This document shows positions 48,285-55,010 of a stretch of 64,000 bases of DNA, piece by piece. Position 1 is the first letter of the stretch; the number at the start of each line of letters is the position of its first letter. Below the pieces are notes generated by a model. It was given only the letters and a program-made list of their open reading frames with translations. It had not been told where the DNA came from and searched no databases. A program made the position numbers and the translations under genes. This DNA comes from Flavobacterium noncentrifugens (GTDB lineage Bacteria > Bacteroidota > Bacteroidia > Flavobacteriales > Flavobacteriaceae), in contig NZ_FNEZ01000007.1 of assembly GCF_900100375.1 (NCBI RefSeq), positions 156,968-220,967 on the forward strand. Reading direction: 5' to 3'.

Positions 48285-48402
48285 TATTTTTGAAAAGTAT
48301 AAAACAAATTTTGTTGGTGTAGCCAATCATTTCCAGCTGTATCCTACATTTCAATTTCTGTTTTTTACATGCAACGCGTTTCCATCACAATTAATACTTT
48401 TG
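48285..48402 (+). promoter_or_regulatory. Promoter and conserved leader of the XRE gene
   Basis: TATTTTTG at 48285-48292 is followed by a leader block (48321-48370) also present in the remnant at 46871-46920. A second -7-like TACTTTTG at 48395-48402 ends four bases before the ATG, so two transcripts, one nearly leaderless, are possible. Confidence 0.5.
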
Positions 48403-48406
48403 AATT

Positions 48407-48796
48407 ATGAACACACCATCCAAAAACCATATAGGCCGAAAAATAAGTCGCATCCGCGAATTGAAAGACATGAAACAGGAAGCTTTGGCGGCAGCACTGG
48501 GGACAAACCAACAGGCGATTTCTATGATGGAAAATAGTGAGAATATTGATGAAGATAAACTGAAAGAGGTTGCGAAAGCGCTTGGAGTTACTCCTGACGC
48601 AATTAAGAATTTTAGCGAGGAAGCTGTTATCAATATAATCAATAACACTTTTTCCGATTTTAAGGATAATTCATCTGCGATTAACTATAATTGTTCTTTA
48701 AATTTCAATCCTCTCGACAAGTTAATTGAAACTTACGAAGAAAACAAAAAACTGTATGAGCGACTGCTAGAGTCAGAAAAAAACCGAAAAATATAA
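48407..48796 (+). CDS. XRE-family helix-turn-helix regulator
   Basis: A 129-aa protein. The N-terminal HTH_3 domain covers about residues 7-65 (IGRKISRIRELKDMKQEALA, then LGTNQQAISMMENSE). The C-terminal half contains NFNPLDKLIETYEENKKLYERLL, a short coiled coil suited to dimerisation. This protein type occurs in multiple near-identical copies in flavobacterial genomes (family knowledge, not shown here). It is followed by a terminator and then by the first cassette junction at 48894. Confidence 0.88.
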   Translation: MNTPSKNHIGRKISRIRELKDMKQEALAAALGTNQQAISMMENSENIDEDKLKEVAKALGVTPDAIKNFSEEAVINIINNTFSDFKDNSSAINYNCSLNFNPLDKLIETYEENKKLYERLLESEKNRKI

Positions 48797-48828
48797 CCGA
48801 ACAATTACTGTACTATCCAACTATGTTT

Positions 48829-48852
48829 AAAGACCGCCACGCGGTCTTTTTT
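48829..48852 (+). terminator. Terminator of the XRE gene
   Basis: AAAGACCGC-CAC-GCGGTCTTT followed by Ts. Confidence 0.9.
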
Positions 48853-48893
48853 ATGTTAAAAATTTATTAGTACATTTATTCGTTTACATTTAA

Positions 48894-48903
48894 GTTACCA
48901 GCA
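48894..48903 (+). other. 5' junction of the cassette array
   Basis: GTTACCAGCA here is the exact reverse complement of TGCTGGTAAC at 49591-49600, the left edge of the first repeat. By analogy with integrons the crossover would lie between G48894 and T48895. The 90 bp to the left carry the XRE terminator and AT-rich sequence with no inverted repeat of the attC kind, so this could be an attI-like or secondary insertion site. Confidence 0.65.
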
Positions 48904-48955
48904 ATTATATTTGACGCACAACCCAAACAAGACTTTTTTTTCTTAAATTTGACAC

Positions 48956-49255
48956 ATGATGTTAATTGATAATAATATCGAATCGCTAAAAAGACTTTGT
49001 AATATTTACAACGTCGACAAAATGTACCTTTTTGGCTCAGCATTAACTTCAAATTTTACTGAAAAGAGTGATATTGATTTTTTAGTAAAATTCAAACCTA
49101 TAGAATTGTCTCAATATTTTGAAAATTATATTGATTTTAAACAAAACTTACAATCATTATTTGGTCGTGAAGTAGATTTACTTGAAGAGCAAACTTTAAG
49201 AAATCCAATTCTCATTAAATCAATTAATAGATCTAAAGAGTTGATTTATGGATGA
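48956..49255 (+). CDS. mntA: MntA-family minimal nucleotidyltransferase antitoxin
   Basis: A 99-aa protein with the minimal-nucleotidyltransferase motif complete: FGS at residues 26-28 and SDIDFLV with Asp39 and Asp41. MntA antitoxins AMPylate the HepT toxin and so neutralise it. The stop overlaps the start of the hepT gene by 8 bp. A -7-like TAAATTTG at 48944-48951 ends four bases before the first ATG, so the transcript may be almost leaderless. It is cargo of the first cassette. Confidence 0.92.
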   Translation: MMLIDNNIESLKRLCNIYNVDKMYLFGSALTSNFTEKSDIDFLVKFKPIELSQYFENYIDFKQNLQSLFGREVDLLEEQTLRNPILIKSINRSKELIYG

Positions 49256-49589
49256 AAGGATTTTAAAATGGCTGTTTGACATCAAATTGTCAATTGAAGA
49301 AATCGATAGTTATTATCAAAATCATGAAAACGATTTTTTTAGATATCGTCAAAACTTGATGATGAAACGAGCAGTTGAAAGAAATCTTGAAATAATTGGA
49401 GAAGCGATGAATAGAATAATTACTCGCGACTCTAGTTTTGAAGAAAAAATAACAAATGCTAAAGCTATTATTGGATTAAGAAATCACGTGATTCATTCTT
49501 ATGACAATGTTTCTGATGAAAATATTTGGGCAATTTTGACAAATCATCTTCCTAAATTAAAACTTGAAATTGATAGCTTGATACAATAA
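49248..49589 (+). CDS. hepT: HepT-like HEPN ribonuclease toxin
   Basis: A 113-aa HEPN (DUF86) protein. The catalytic RX4-6H motif is present as RNHVIHSY, with Arg78, His83 and the Tyr85 that MntA AMPylates in known systems. It overlaps mntA by 8 bp, the usual coupled arrangement of a type VII toxin-antitoxin pair. The stop lies immediately before the first attC-like repeat. Toxin-antitoxin pairs are common stabilisers of cassette arrays. Confidence 0.92.
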   Translation: MDERILKWLFDIKLSIEEIDSYYQNHENDFFRYRQNLMMKRAVERNLEIIGEAMNRIITRDSSFEEKITNAKAIIGLRNHVIHSYDNVSDENIWAILTNHLPKLKLEIDSLIQ

Positions 49590-49590
49590 C

Positions 49591-49727
49591 TGCTGGTAAC
49601 AGCGGCTAAGCGAGATTGCTGGTTTTCTGTAACCGGAAACTTTGTCTTCACGAAGAAAGTTTTATCTTGGCAGAGAAAACTCAGTCCGCTTGAATCGCAA
49701 CCTCGCTTAAGCCGCGAAACGTTATAG
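49591..49727 (+). repeat. attC-like site 1
   Basis: Outer end TGCTGGTAAC pairs with the cassette's own 5' end. The stem GCGGCTAAGCGAG (49602-49614) pairs with CTCGCTTAAGCCGC (49702-49715), leaving one unpaired T in the right arm, like the extrahelical bases of attC. The centre (49647-49691) is nearly identical in sites 1-4. The right core is AAACGTTATAG with the G/TT junction at 49721-49722. Confidence 0.8.
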
Positions 49728-49752
49728 GACATTGCAGAAAAAAATCGTAATC

Positions 49753-50217
49753 ATGAAGTTTTTCCCGATACATATTTTAATTAAAGATTTATCATTCATG
49801 ATAATTTACTTTCTAATTATGAAGTTTAATTTAACGAACGAAAGTTTTTTGCCTGATACAATGAAAAATTTCCCTGGCGCAACTAAAATGCAATTTGTAG
49901 ATATGATCAGCGCTTCGGTATTTTATAATTTAATTCCTCTGTTTTTTAGCTTCATTTTATATTATCCAATTGTTTATGCTATAAACAAATTAATTAAAAA
50001 TAATTCAATAGTAAAATTAGTTTTGGCTGGATTCACATTGACTTCAACAACTCCACTACTCTATTTATTTTTTAATAATTACAAACATAACGATTATTAT
50101 ATGTTGAAAGCAGAAACTATATCTTGGATTTTTGTCTATTCAATTTCAATAACGCTATATGTATTTTTAAATATCAATTTAAAATCTTTAAAATTAAAAC
50201 AAAGCAACGTCCTATAA
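49753..50217 (+). CDS. Small integral membrane protein, cassette 2
   Basis: A 154-aa protein not recognised. Four hydrophobic helices are predicted by eye at about residues 8-24, 57-76, 88-107 and 122-142. A TTG 21 bp upstream could also start the frame, but the ATG at 49753 is preferred. Codons are strongly AT-rich, unlike the core genome. The stop TAA (50215-50217) lies inside the left end of the second attC-like site (GTCCTATAAC, 50209-50218), so the gene ends exactly at the cassette boundary. Confidence 0.75.
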   Translation: MKFFPIHILIKDLSFMIIYFLIMKFNLTNESFLPDTMKNFPGATKMQFVDMISASVFYNLIPLFFSFILYYPIVYAINKLIKNNSIVKLVLAGFTLTSTTPLLYLFFNNYKHNDYYMLKAETISWIFVYSISITLYVFLNINLKSLKLKQSNVL

Positions 50218-50346
50218 CCGCCTGTAACCGCAATCGCGGGGTTTTAGGTAATTTGAAGTTTCATTTTCACGAAGAATGTTTTATCTTGGCAGAGAGAACT
50301 CAGTTCGCTTGGATCCGCGACTGCGGTTACAGGCCTAACGTTGGCT
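50209..50346 (+). repeat. attC-like site 2
   Basis: GTCCTATAAC (50209-50218) is the reverse complement of the start of cassette 2 at 49721-49730. The inner arms CCTGTAACCGCAATCGCGG (50221-50239) and its partner at 50315-50333 match at 18 of 19 positions. The central block TTCACGAAGAA...TCGCTT is at 50266-50310 and the right core is TAACGTTGGCT with the junction after G50340. Confidence 0.82.
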
Positions 50347-50370
50347 GAAATATTAAGAAAACATGCGAAA

Positions 50371-51141
50371 ATGACTGCAATCAAAGAATCATTCAAAAAG
50401 TTTAAACAGGATTTCCTTCCGAAAGTATACTATGATATCCTGAAATGGTTGTTTGGTATCATTGTAATTTTCATTCTATACAAGCTTTTTAATAAGAATT
50501 TGAAAATTGAAGAATTTCTAGATAAAGCAGTTTCTTTAAAGTTCTACATGCTCATTATTATCATTTTAGTTCTGGCAGGTGCTATTGTTGGAGTATTAAA
50601 AATATGGTATAATAAAAAAATAAAGGAGTTGAAGAGAATAACCTATACGGACGAAAAAACCGGACTAAAAAGTCACAAACTGTTGGAAGAATACCTTGGC
50701 GAAAAAATGAAAGAGGCCAAAAAAATTCGAAAGCCATTATCAATCATTTTAATTGATATCGACGATTTTAAAAATTTTAATGAACGATATACGCCCACGA
50801 TTGGAGATAAAGTAATTTCCGAAGTGGGAAAGCTACTTCTCGACGATGTTCGTATCACTGACCAAACTTTTAGAAGATATGAAACCGGTGATGAATTTGT
50901 TGTAATAAGCTCAGACACCAATATTTCTCAAGCAAAAATACCTGCAGATAGAAAACGTGAATTTATTGCCAACCACAATTTCATTGTAGATAACGTAGCA
51001 TACAAAATAACGGTATGCTGTGGTATCGCGCAGTATAAAGAAGACGATACAATCCAAACATTGCTCGACCGAGCTAATTATGCGATGCGAAACATTGCAA
51101 AGAAAAAAGAAAAGAAAAATTCCACGGAACACGCATCATAA
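50371..51141 (+). CDS. Membrane GGDEF-like protein, cassette 3
   Basis: A 256-aa protein from the ATG at 50371 (the frame opens at a TTG 30 bp upstream, exactly at the cassette start). Two TM helices (about residues 25-43 and 58-78) precede a GGDEF-type domain at about 95-250. IILIDIDDFKNFNERY matches the metal-binding strand, and the signature loop reads RYETGDEFVV, with ETGDEF replacing GGDEF or GGEEF. Diguanylate cyclase activity is therefore uncertain because the first Gly is replaced. c-di-GMP enzymes are rare in flavobacteria, so this looks acquired. It may have another nucleotide specificity. Confidence 0.85.
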   Translation: MTAIKESFKKFKQDFLPKVYYDILKWLFGIIVIFILYKLFNKNLKIEEFLDKAVSLKFYMLIIIILVLAGAIVGVLKIWYNKKIKELKRITYTDEKTGLKSHKLLEEYLGEKMKEAKKIRKPLSIILIDIDDFKNFNERYTPTIGDKVISEVGKLLLDDVRITDQTFRRYETGDEFVVISSDTNISQAKIPADRKREFIANHNFIVDNVAYKITVCCGIAQYKEDDTIQTLLDRANYAMRNIAKKKEKKNSTEHAS

Positions 51142-51147
51142 AAATAC

Positions 51148-51281
51148 TTCAGCCAACAACGCAACAAAGCACACGCTGGTTTTCGGCAAGTTGAACGTTC
51201 ATCTTCACGAAGAAAGTCTATCTTAGCAGAGAGAACTCAGTTCGCTCTTACGCGCATGCGTTGTTGCGCGAAACGTTGGTG
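51148..51281 (+). repeat. attC-like site 3
   Basis: TTCAGCCAAC (51148-51157) is the reverse complement of GTTGGCTGAA at the start of cassette 3. The inner arms (CGCAACAA near 51160 against TTGTTGCG near 51260) pair imperfectly. The central block is at 51204-51246 and the right core is AAACGTTGGTG with the junction after G51275. Confidence 0.78.
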
Positions 51282-51287
51282 GCAATG

Positions 51288-51805
51288 CTAAAAAAAGAGA
51301 ATATGAATACTAATAATGAATTTTGGAATAATTTAGATAATGTTGTTCAAAAACACAACGACTATATTTTGTCTGATGAACAGCGAACAGCAATTGCTAA
51401 ATAAGAACAAAAAGCTTATGAAGCAAATATTAAAAATATTAAAGAAATAATTGAAGAAGTCGAAAACAGACTTAATGAAAGAGGATTTTGGACTGAAAAA
51501 TTTATTGACAAAAAAGGATTTAGGTTTAGATTTAACAAGAGTGGATATTATGGACCTGGAGGATTTTCCAGCCAATATCATACGGCGGCCCATTAGTTTT
51601 GGGAATTATAAATCCTTTAGGCGATGCTTTAGTTTCTTATTCTAAAAATACCTTGGAAGAAAATATCCAAATAGGTTGTAACTTCGAAAAAAATGAATTT
51701 ACAGAATTCGTTAAAAAAACAATTATGGACTTCATTTCACCTAACAATTTAATAATTTCTAAAGATCAATATGACAACTTACGAAACTTTAAAGCTAATA
51801 ATTGA
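51288..51805 (+). pseudogene. Decayed cassette gene (nonsense codon plus frameshift)
   Basis: From the ATG at 51288 the frame encodes about 38 residues (MLKKENMNTNNEFW...) and hits TAA near 51402, yet continues in frame for about 65 more residues of charged, coding-like sequence (EQKAYEANIKNIKEIIEE, then GYYGPGGFSSQY). A one-base shift near 51580 then joins a frame that runs YGGPLVLGIINPLGDALVSY to a stop at 51805. Together they would give a protein of about 170 aa, which I cannot assign. The 3' end overlaps the next gene by 35 bp. Two separate short proteins are less likely. Confidence 0.65.
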
Positions 51806-52229
51806 AATTTTGAAAATTATGGTTTGGCCAATATTTATAATAATCATCCTTCTAACTTTTAAAAAAAACATAAAACAATTATTTGACAGAACTGGAAATA
51901 TTGAGGGCAGCTTAGGCTCTTGGAATTTCAAATTACAAGCTAAAGATCAATTACAAAAAACTGTGAAGGAAGCAATAAATTTAGAAAAGCTAGGTAAAAA
52001 AGAAGATGCAGATAAACTTATCTCTGATAATACTGAAATTATTTCTCAAGCTTTAGGACTTACAGAAAATGATATTCATTATTTGATTGATATAAAAGAA
52101 GGTAAGAAAAAAGGTAGGTGGGGCAAAGTCCATTTAGCAAACGCTGGTTTAATTCAGCTAGATGGTGGCGATTTAACTGAAGCAGGACAAATTATTATTG
52201 ATCGGTTTTTAAAACATAATAAGAAATAA
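51771..52229 (+). CDS. Small TM-anchored protein of cassette 4
   Basis: A 152-aa protein not recognised. A single strong TM helix lies at about residues 17-32 (VWPIFIIIILLTF), then a charged helical middle and a C-terminal segment (KVHLANAGLIQLDGGDLTEAGQIIIDRFL) that looks like a small winged or helix-loop unit. The gene overlaps the decayed frame before it by 35 bp, which suggests the two once worked as a pair. It is AT-rich and ends just before attC-like site 4. Confidence 0.72.
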   Translation: MTTYETLKLIIEILKIMVWPIFIIIILLTFKKNIKQLFDRTGNIEGSLGSWNFKLQAKDQLQKTVKEAINLEKLGKKEDADKLISDNTEIISQALGLTENDIHYLIDIKEGKKKGRWGKVHLANAGLIQLDGGDLTEAGQIIIDRFLKHNKK

Positions 52230-52234
52230 GCACA

Positions 52235-52369
52235 GCCACCAACCGCCTGTATGCGAATTGCGATGGTTTTCAGTGGCCGGAAGTGTTCTTTCACGAAGAA
52301 ACATTATCTGCGGCAGAGAGAACTCAGTTCGCTTTGACCGCGACTTCGTTTGGCGAGAGAACGTTATGT
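52235..52369 (+). repeat. attC-like site 4
   Basis: GCCACCAAC (52235-52243) is the reverse complement of GTTGGTGGC at the start of cassette 4. The central block TTCACGAAGAAAC...TCGCTT is at 52290-52334. The inner arms pair only in part (CGCC and CGAA with GGCG and TTCG). The right core is GAACGTTATGT with the junction after G52363. Confidence 0.75.
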
Positions 52370-52407
52370 GCAAGGTTTGAGCTGCAAGATGCAGGAAACA
52401 TTCGGCA

Positions 52408-53125
52408 TTACTGTCTTACAATTACCTTGACTCGATCACGAGCTATACAAACTCGGTTTTTTACTGCAAAACAATCGACATAATGTGAGCCGATATACGC
52501 CGTTTTTTCTATTTTTTGTGATGTTCCATGATCACTTATTTCTCCTCGTGGTTCCGGACTTCGATCGTCGTTTTTAACCTTCCATTTTAAAACGTCAGCT
52601 CTCGTATTATTCTCAACCACTTTAAACTCAATACTGTTCTTCGTATCAACAATACCATTAGCGATCTTTAAATTAGCATGGTATTTTCTGAAACCATCAA
52701 GTTTTTCAACAAAGCCATCAATATTTAAAATTAATGACTCATCGACAAGTACTGGAATTTTTTGATCAAATAAATATCTTTCCATTGCACTTTTCCTTTG
52801 GTAAAAAGTCGAATCAAACTTTTAAAGTATAGGAAGTAGGATTTTTATAATCTTTTCTAAATTGATTGGCTAGATTATTTAAATAATTTTGGGGCTCAAC
52901 ATTTTGCCTTTGCCAATCTCCCATTATATATAAAATATCTAAATCATGAAGCGGCCTTATAGCAGTAAACCTCGGATAAGATCCTATTTGAACACAATTG
53001 TTTACCCCAAGTAAATCATTGAATGATTGATAAATGTTCGATACGAATTGCCTATCCTCAGAATTTGGTGACAATTTCTCTTTTACAAACGTTCTAATTA
53101 GCGAGTTAATTCTATCTTTTTTCAT
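52408..53125 (-). pseudogene. Decayed CD-NTase (CBASS-type nucleotidyltransferase) with AGS-C sensor domain
   Basis: Two frames on the minus strand belong together. The first (53125-52814, 103 aa) has the nucleotidyltransferase core: QIGSYPRFTAIRPLHDLDIL with the GS and DLD of CD-NTases. It stops, and one base out of frame the sequence continues as FDSTFYQRKSAMERYL and then the ATG-started frame 52785-52408 (125 aa). Its C-terminal half (WKVKNDDR, PRGEISDHG, AYIGSHYVDCFAV, CIARDRVKVIV) matches the AGS-C sensor domain found at the end of these enzymes. The expected middle, including the third catalytic acidic residue, is missing. So the gene is both shortened and frameshifted and should be inactive. 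Confidence 0.72.
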
Positions 53126-53627
53126 AAGTGGTAGTTGTAATCATTGATGTTAAAATATCATTTAATAAGCGGCCTTTAAAGTTCACTACAATTGAATTTC
53201 TATTACGGTTGATCTCAGTCATTATATTCTGGTCAATTCTGCTTTGAGGCGCATAAATAATGAGTGAGTCACTATCTCTTTTATACTTCAGAATTTCTAG
53301 TATTTGGTCTTGAAATTCTTCATAATTTACCAACATCATTGTATGTCTTTCGCCTTTTTTTAATGAAGCGGATGCTATTCGTTCAATATTTTTTGATTTA
53401 AATAATCCCGAGTCTAAAAGTAAATCTCGAAAATCTTGAAACTCAGCCTCTGCATAAATTGCAATCTTTTTATTTGCCAATCCTCTTCCTAATCTGACCC
53501 AGACTGGAACTACTCCGGAAAGAATTATATAAAGTCCATAAATCAGAGAAAATAAAGCAGCCATGGTACTTAATCCTCCCACTATTATAAAAAATGGGTG
53601 ATTGAAAAAGTCTATAATTCTTTCCAT
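53112..53627 (-). CDS. Membrane protein with C-terminal Rossmann-like domain, candidate CBASS effector
   Basis: A 171-aa protein, first in the transcript leading to the CD-NTase remnant, which starts 14 bp inside its 3' end. One or two TM helices lie at about residues 10-40 (FFIIVGGLSTMAALFSLIY and IILSGVVPVWV). The soluble part alternates strands and helices (KKIAIYAE, TMMLVNYEEF, DSLIIYAPQSRI, SIVVNFKGRLL), which suggests a small Rossmann-like sensor. Membrane-anchored effectors that respond to cyclic nucleotides are standard CBASS partners, but I cannot place this one in a named effector family. The frame is intact although the enzyme gene is not. Confidence 0.65.
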   Translation of the reverse strand: MERIIDFFNHPFFIIVGGLSTMAALFSLIYGLYIILSGVVPVWVRLGRGLANKKIAIYAEAEFQDFRDLLLDSGLFKSKNIERIASASLKKGERHTMMLVNYEEFQDQILEILKYKRDSDSLIIYAPQSRIDQNIMTEINRNRNSIVVNFKGRLLNDILTSMITTTTYEKR

Positions 53628-53690
53628 TTAGTTCTTAGGCGTTAAAAAGTTAATTTTCTAATACACTCAATTTTCAATGAACATATTTCT

Positions 53691-53756
53691 TTACATTTGT
53701 AAATGTAACAATAAAGCAGACAAAAAGTAGAACAAGTTGAAAAGTTCGTCTTTTTG
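53691..53756. promoter_or_regulatory. Divergent regulatory region with two inverted repeats
   Basis: TTACATTT-GT-AAATGTAA (53691-53708) is a perfect 8-bp inverted repeat that contains TACATTTG, a -7 element for the plus strand. A second inverted repeat, CAAAAAGTAGAAC (53721-53733) with GTTCGTCTTTTTG (53744-53756), matches at 11 of 13 positions. Both lie between the divergent LexA-like gene and the membrane-effector gene, the natural place for autoregulation and control of the defence-like genes. Confidence 0.65.
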
Positions 53757-53777
53757 TTAAAAACTATTTGATTGAAA

Positions 53778-54380
53778 ATGAGGAAGATTCATAAAACGCA
53801 AGAGAAACTGTTGGATTTGCTGAAATCCACAATAGATCATCCATTGACCATTAGAGAACTTGCATCTTCTATTGGCGAACAATCACCTGGCGTCATTCAT
53901 CACCATTTAGTACAACTTGAAAAAAAAGGTTATTTAAAACGCAATCCAAATAACCCTAAAGACTATACAATTTTAGATTCAGGTGAAAAGCTCATTGTAT
54001 ATTTAAATAAATATGGAACCGCACAATGTGGACCGAATGGGATAATGTTAGACGATAATGTTATAGAAAAAATCCCAATTGCTTCTAGCCTTTTAAAATT
54101 TCCATCTTCTGAAGCTTTTATAGTTGAGGCTCGCGGAGATTCAATGGAGCCAAAAATCTTCAGTGGAGATATAGTCATCGGTAGAAAACAGGAATATGCC
54201 GAACACAATGATTTTATAATTTGTACTTATAATGAGGAAGTAATGATCAAGCAACTGAAGAAAGGCAATGATGGTCTAATACTTTACTCTATAAATAGCG
54301 GAAAATACAATCCAAAAAAAATTGAAGCGGAAGATCTTAAAATTGCAGGTATTGTTAAAAACATTTTACATTACGATTAA
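53778..54380 (+). CDS. LexA-like S24 self-cleaving transcriptional regulator
   Basis: A 200-aa protein from the ATG at 53778 (a TTG 6 bp upstream is also possible). The N-terminal winged helix (residues about 5-70) is LexA-like. The peptidase part has Ser122 in RGDSMEP and Lys158 in VMIKQLKK, and a scissile-bond candidate Cys84-Gly85 in AQCGPNG. These positions nearly equal those of E. coli LexA (Ala84-Gly85, Ser119, Lys156). The gene diverges from the CD-NTase/effector pair with the two inverted repeats between, so it probably represses that block and is released by DNA damage. Whether it is the cell's main LexA cannot be told. Confidence 0.88.
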   Translation: MRKIHKTQEKLLDLLKSTIDHPLTIRELASSIGEQSPGVIHHHLVQLEKKGYLKRNPNNPKDYTILDSGEKLIVYLNKYGTAQCGPNGIMLDDNVIEKIPIASSLLKFPSSEAFIVEARGDSMEPKIFSGDIVIGRKQEYAEHNDFIICTYNEEVMIKQLKKGNDGLILYSINSGKYNPKKIEAEDLKIAGIVKNILHYD

Positions 54381-54388
54381 TTAACCCT

Positions 54389-54455
54389 GCACATAACAGA
54401 GGCTAAGCGAGTCGCCTGGTTTTTCGTAAATCGAAACATTTATTTCCAATGCTAA
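54389..54455 (+). repeat. attC-like site 5, left half only
   Basis: TGCACATAAC ending at 54397 is the reverse complement of GTTATGTGCA at the start of cassette 5. GAGGCTAAGCGAGTCGCCTGG follows, as in sites 1 and 6. After GTAAATCGAAACATTTATTTCC the sequence leaves the repeat; no complementary right arm is found before the GNAT gene. A degenerate right core (GGCCAAACGTTAGCG) reappears at 55011-55025. Confidence 0.7.
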
Positions 54456-54483
54456 CGCACCGAAACCATAAACTAAACTGAAT

Positions 54484-54933
54484 ATGATATTCCGCGAAGC
54501 AAAAATTGAAGATATCAAACAAATTCAGATCGTACGGAATTCCGTAAAAGAAAATACGTTGTCCAATCCGGCATTGGTAACGGACGCAGACTGCGAAAAC
54601 TTTATGTTTCATCGCGGCAAAGGCTGGGTTTGTGAAACGTACAACCGGATTGCCGGATTTGCAATTGCCGATTTAAGGGAAGACAACATCTGGGCACTTT
54701 TCCTGCATCCTGAATTTGAGGGAAAAGGCATGGGGAAAAAACTGCACCAAATGATGCTTGACTGGTATTTCTCCACCGGGAAAGAAAAGGTTTGGCTGGG
54801 AACATCGCCAAACACGCGGGCTGAAAAATTTTATACCAAGGCGGGATGGAAACGAAACGGGATGCATGGAAAAAACGAAGTGAAATTCGAAATGTTGAAA
54901 CAGGATTGGTTAAAAATCAATCCCGGCAGTTAA
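54484..54933 (+). CDS. GNAT family N-acetyltransferase in a broken cassette
   Basis: A 149-aa acetyltransferase: REAKIEDIKQIQIVRNSV at the N-terminus, the acetyl-CoA loop HPEFEGKGMGKKLHQMML (about residues 77-95) and AEKFYTKAGWKRNG near 120. The substrate is unknown. It sits between the left half of attC-like site 5 and the isolated right core at 55011-55025, so it either arrived by replacing half of the site or marks a deletion that fused two cassettes. Its base composition is closer to the core genome than to the other cassettes. Confidence 0.88.
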   Translation: MIFREAKIEDIKQIQIVRNSVKENTLSNPALVTDADCENFMFHRGKGWVCETYNRIAGFAIADLREDNIWALFLHPEFEGKGMGKKLHQMMLDWYFSTGKEKVWLGTSPNTRAEKFYTKAGWKRNGMHGKNEVKFEMLKQDWLKINPGS

Positions 54934-55010
54934 CCACCGGGCAAATGGGTAATTCGATAAATCATTAAAATTCCTTTTCGGAAATTAATAATTTTAATCA
55001 TGCAAACTAA

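Noticed and set aside
53778..54380. Prophage repressor
   Set aside because: The regulator has full LexA-type self-cleavage positions, but no phage structural or integrase genes are nearby.
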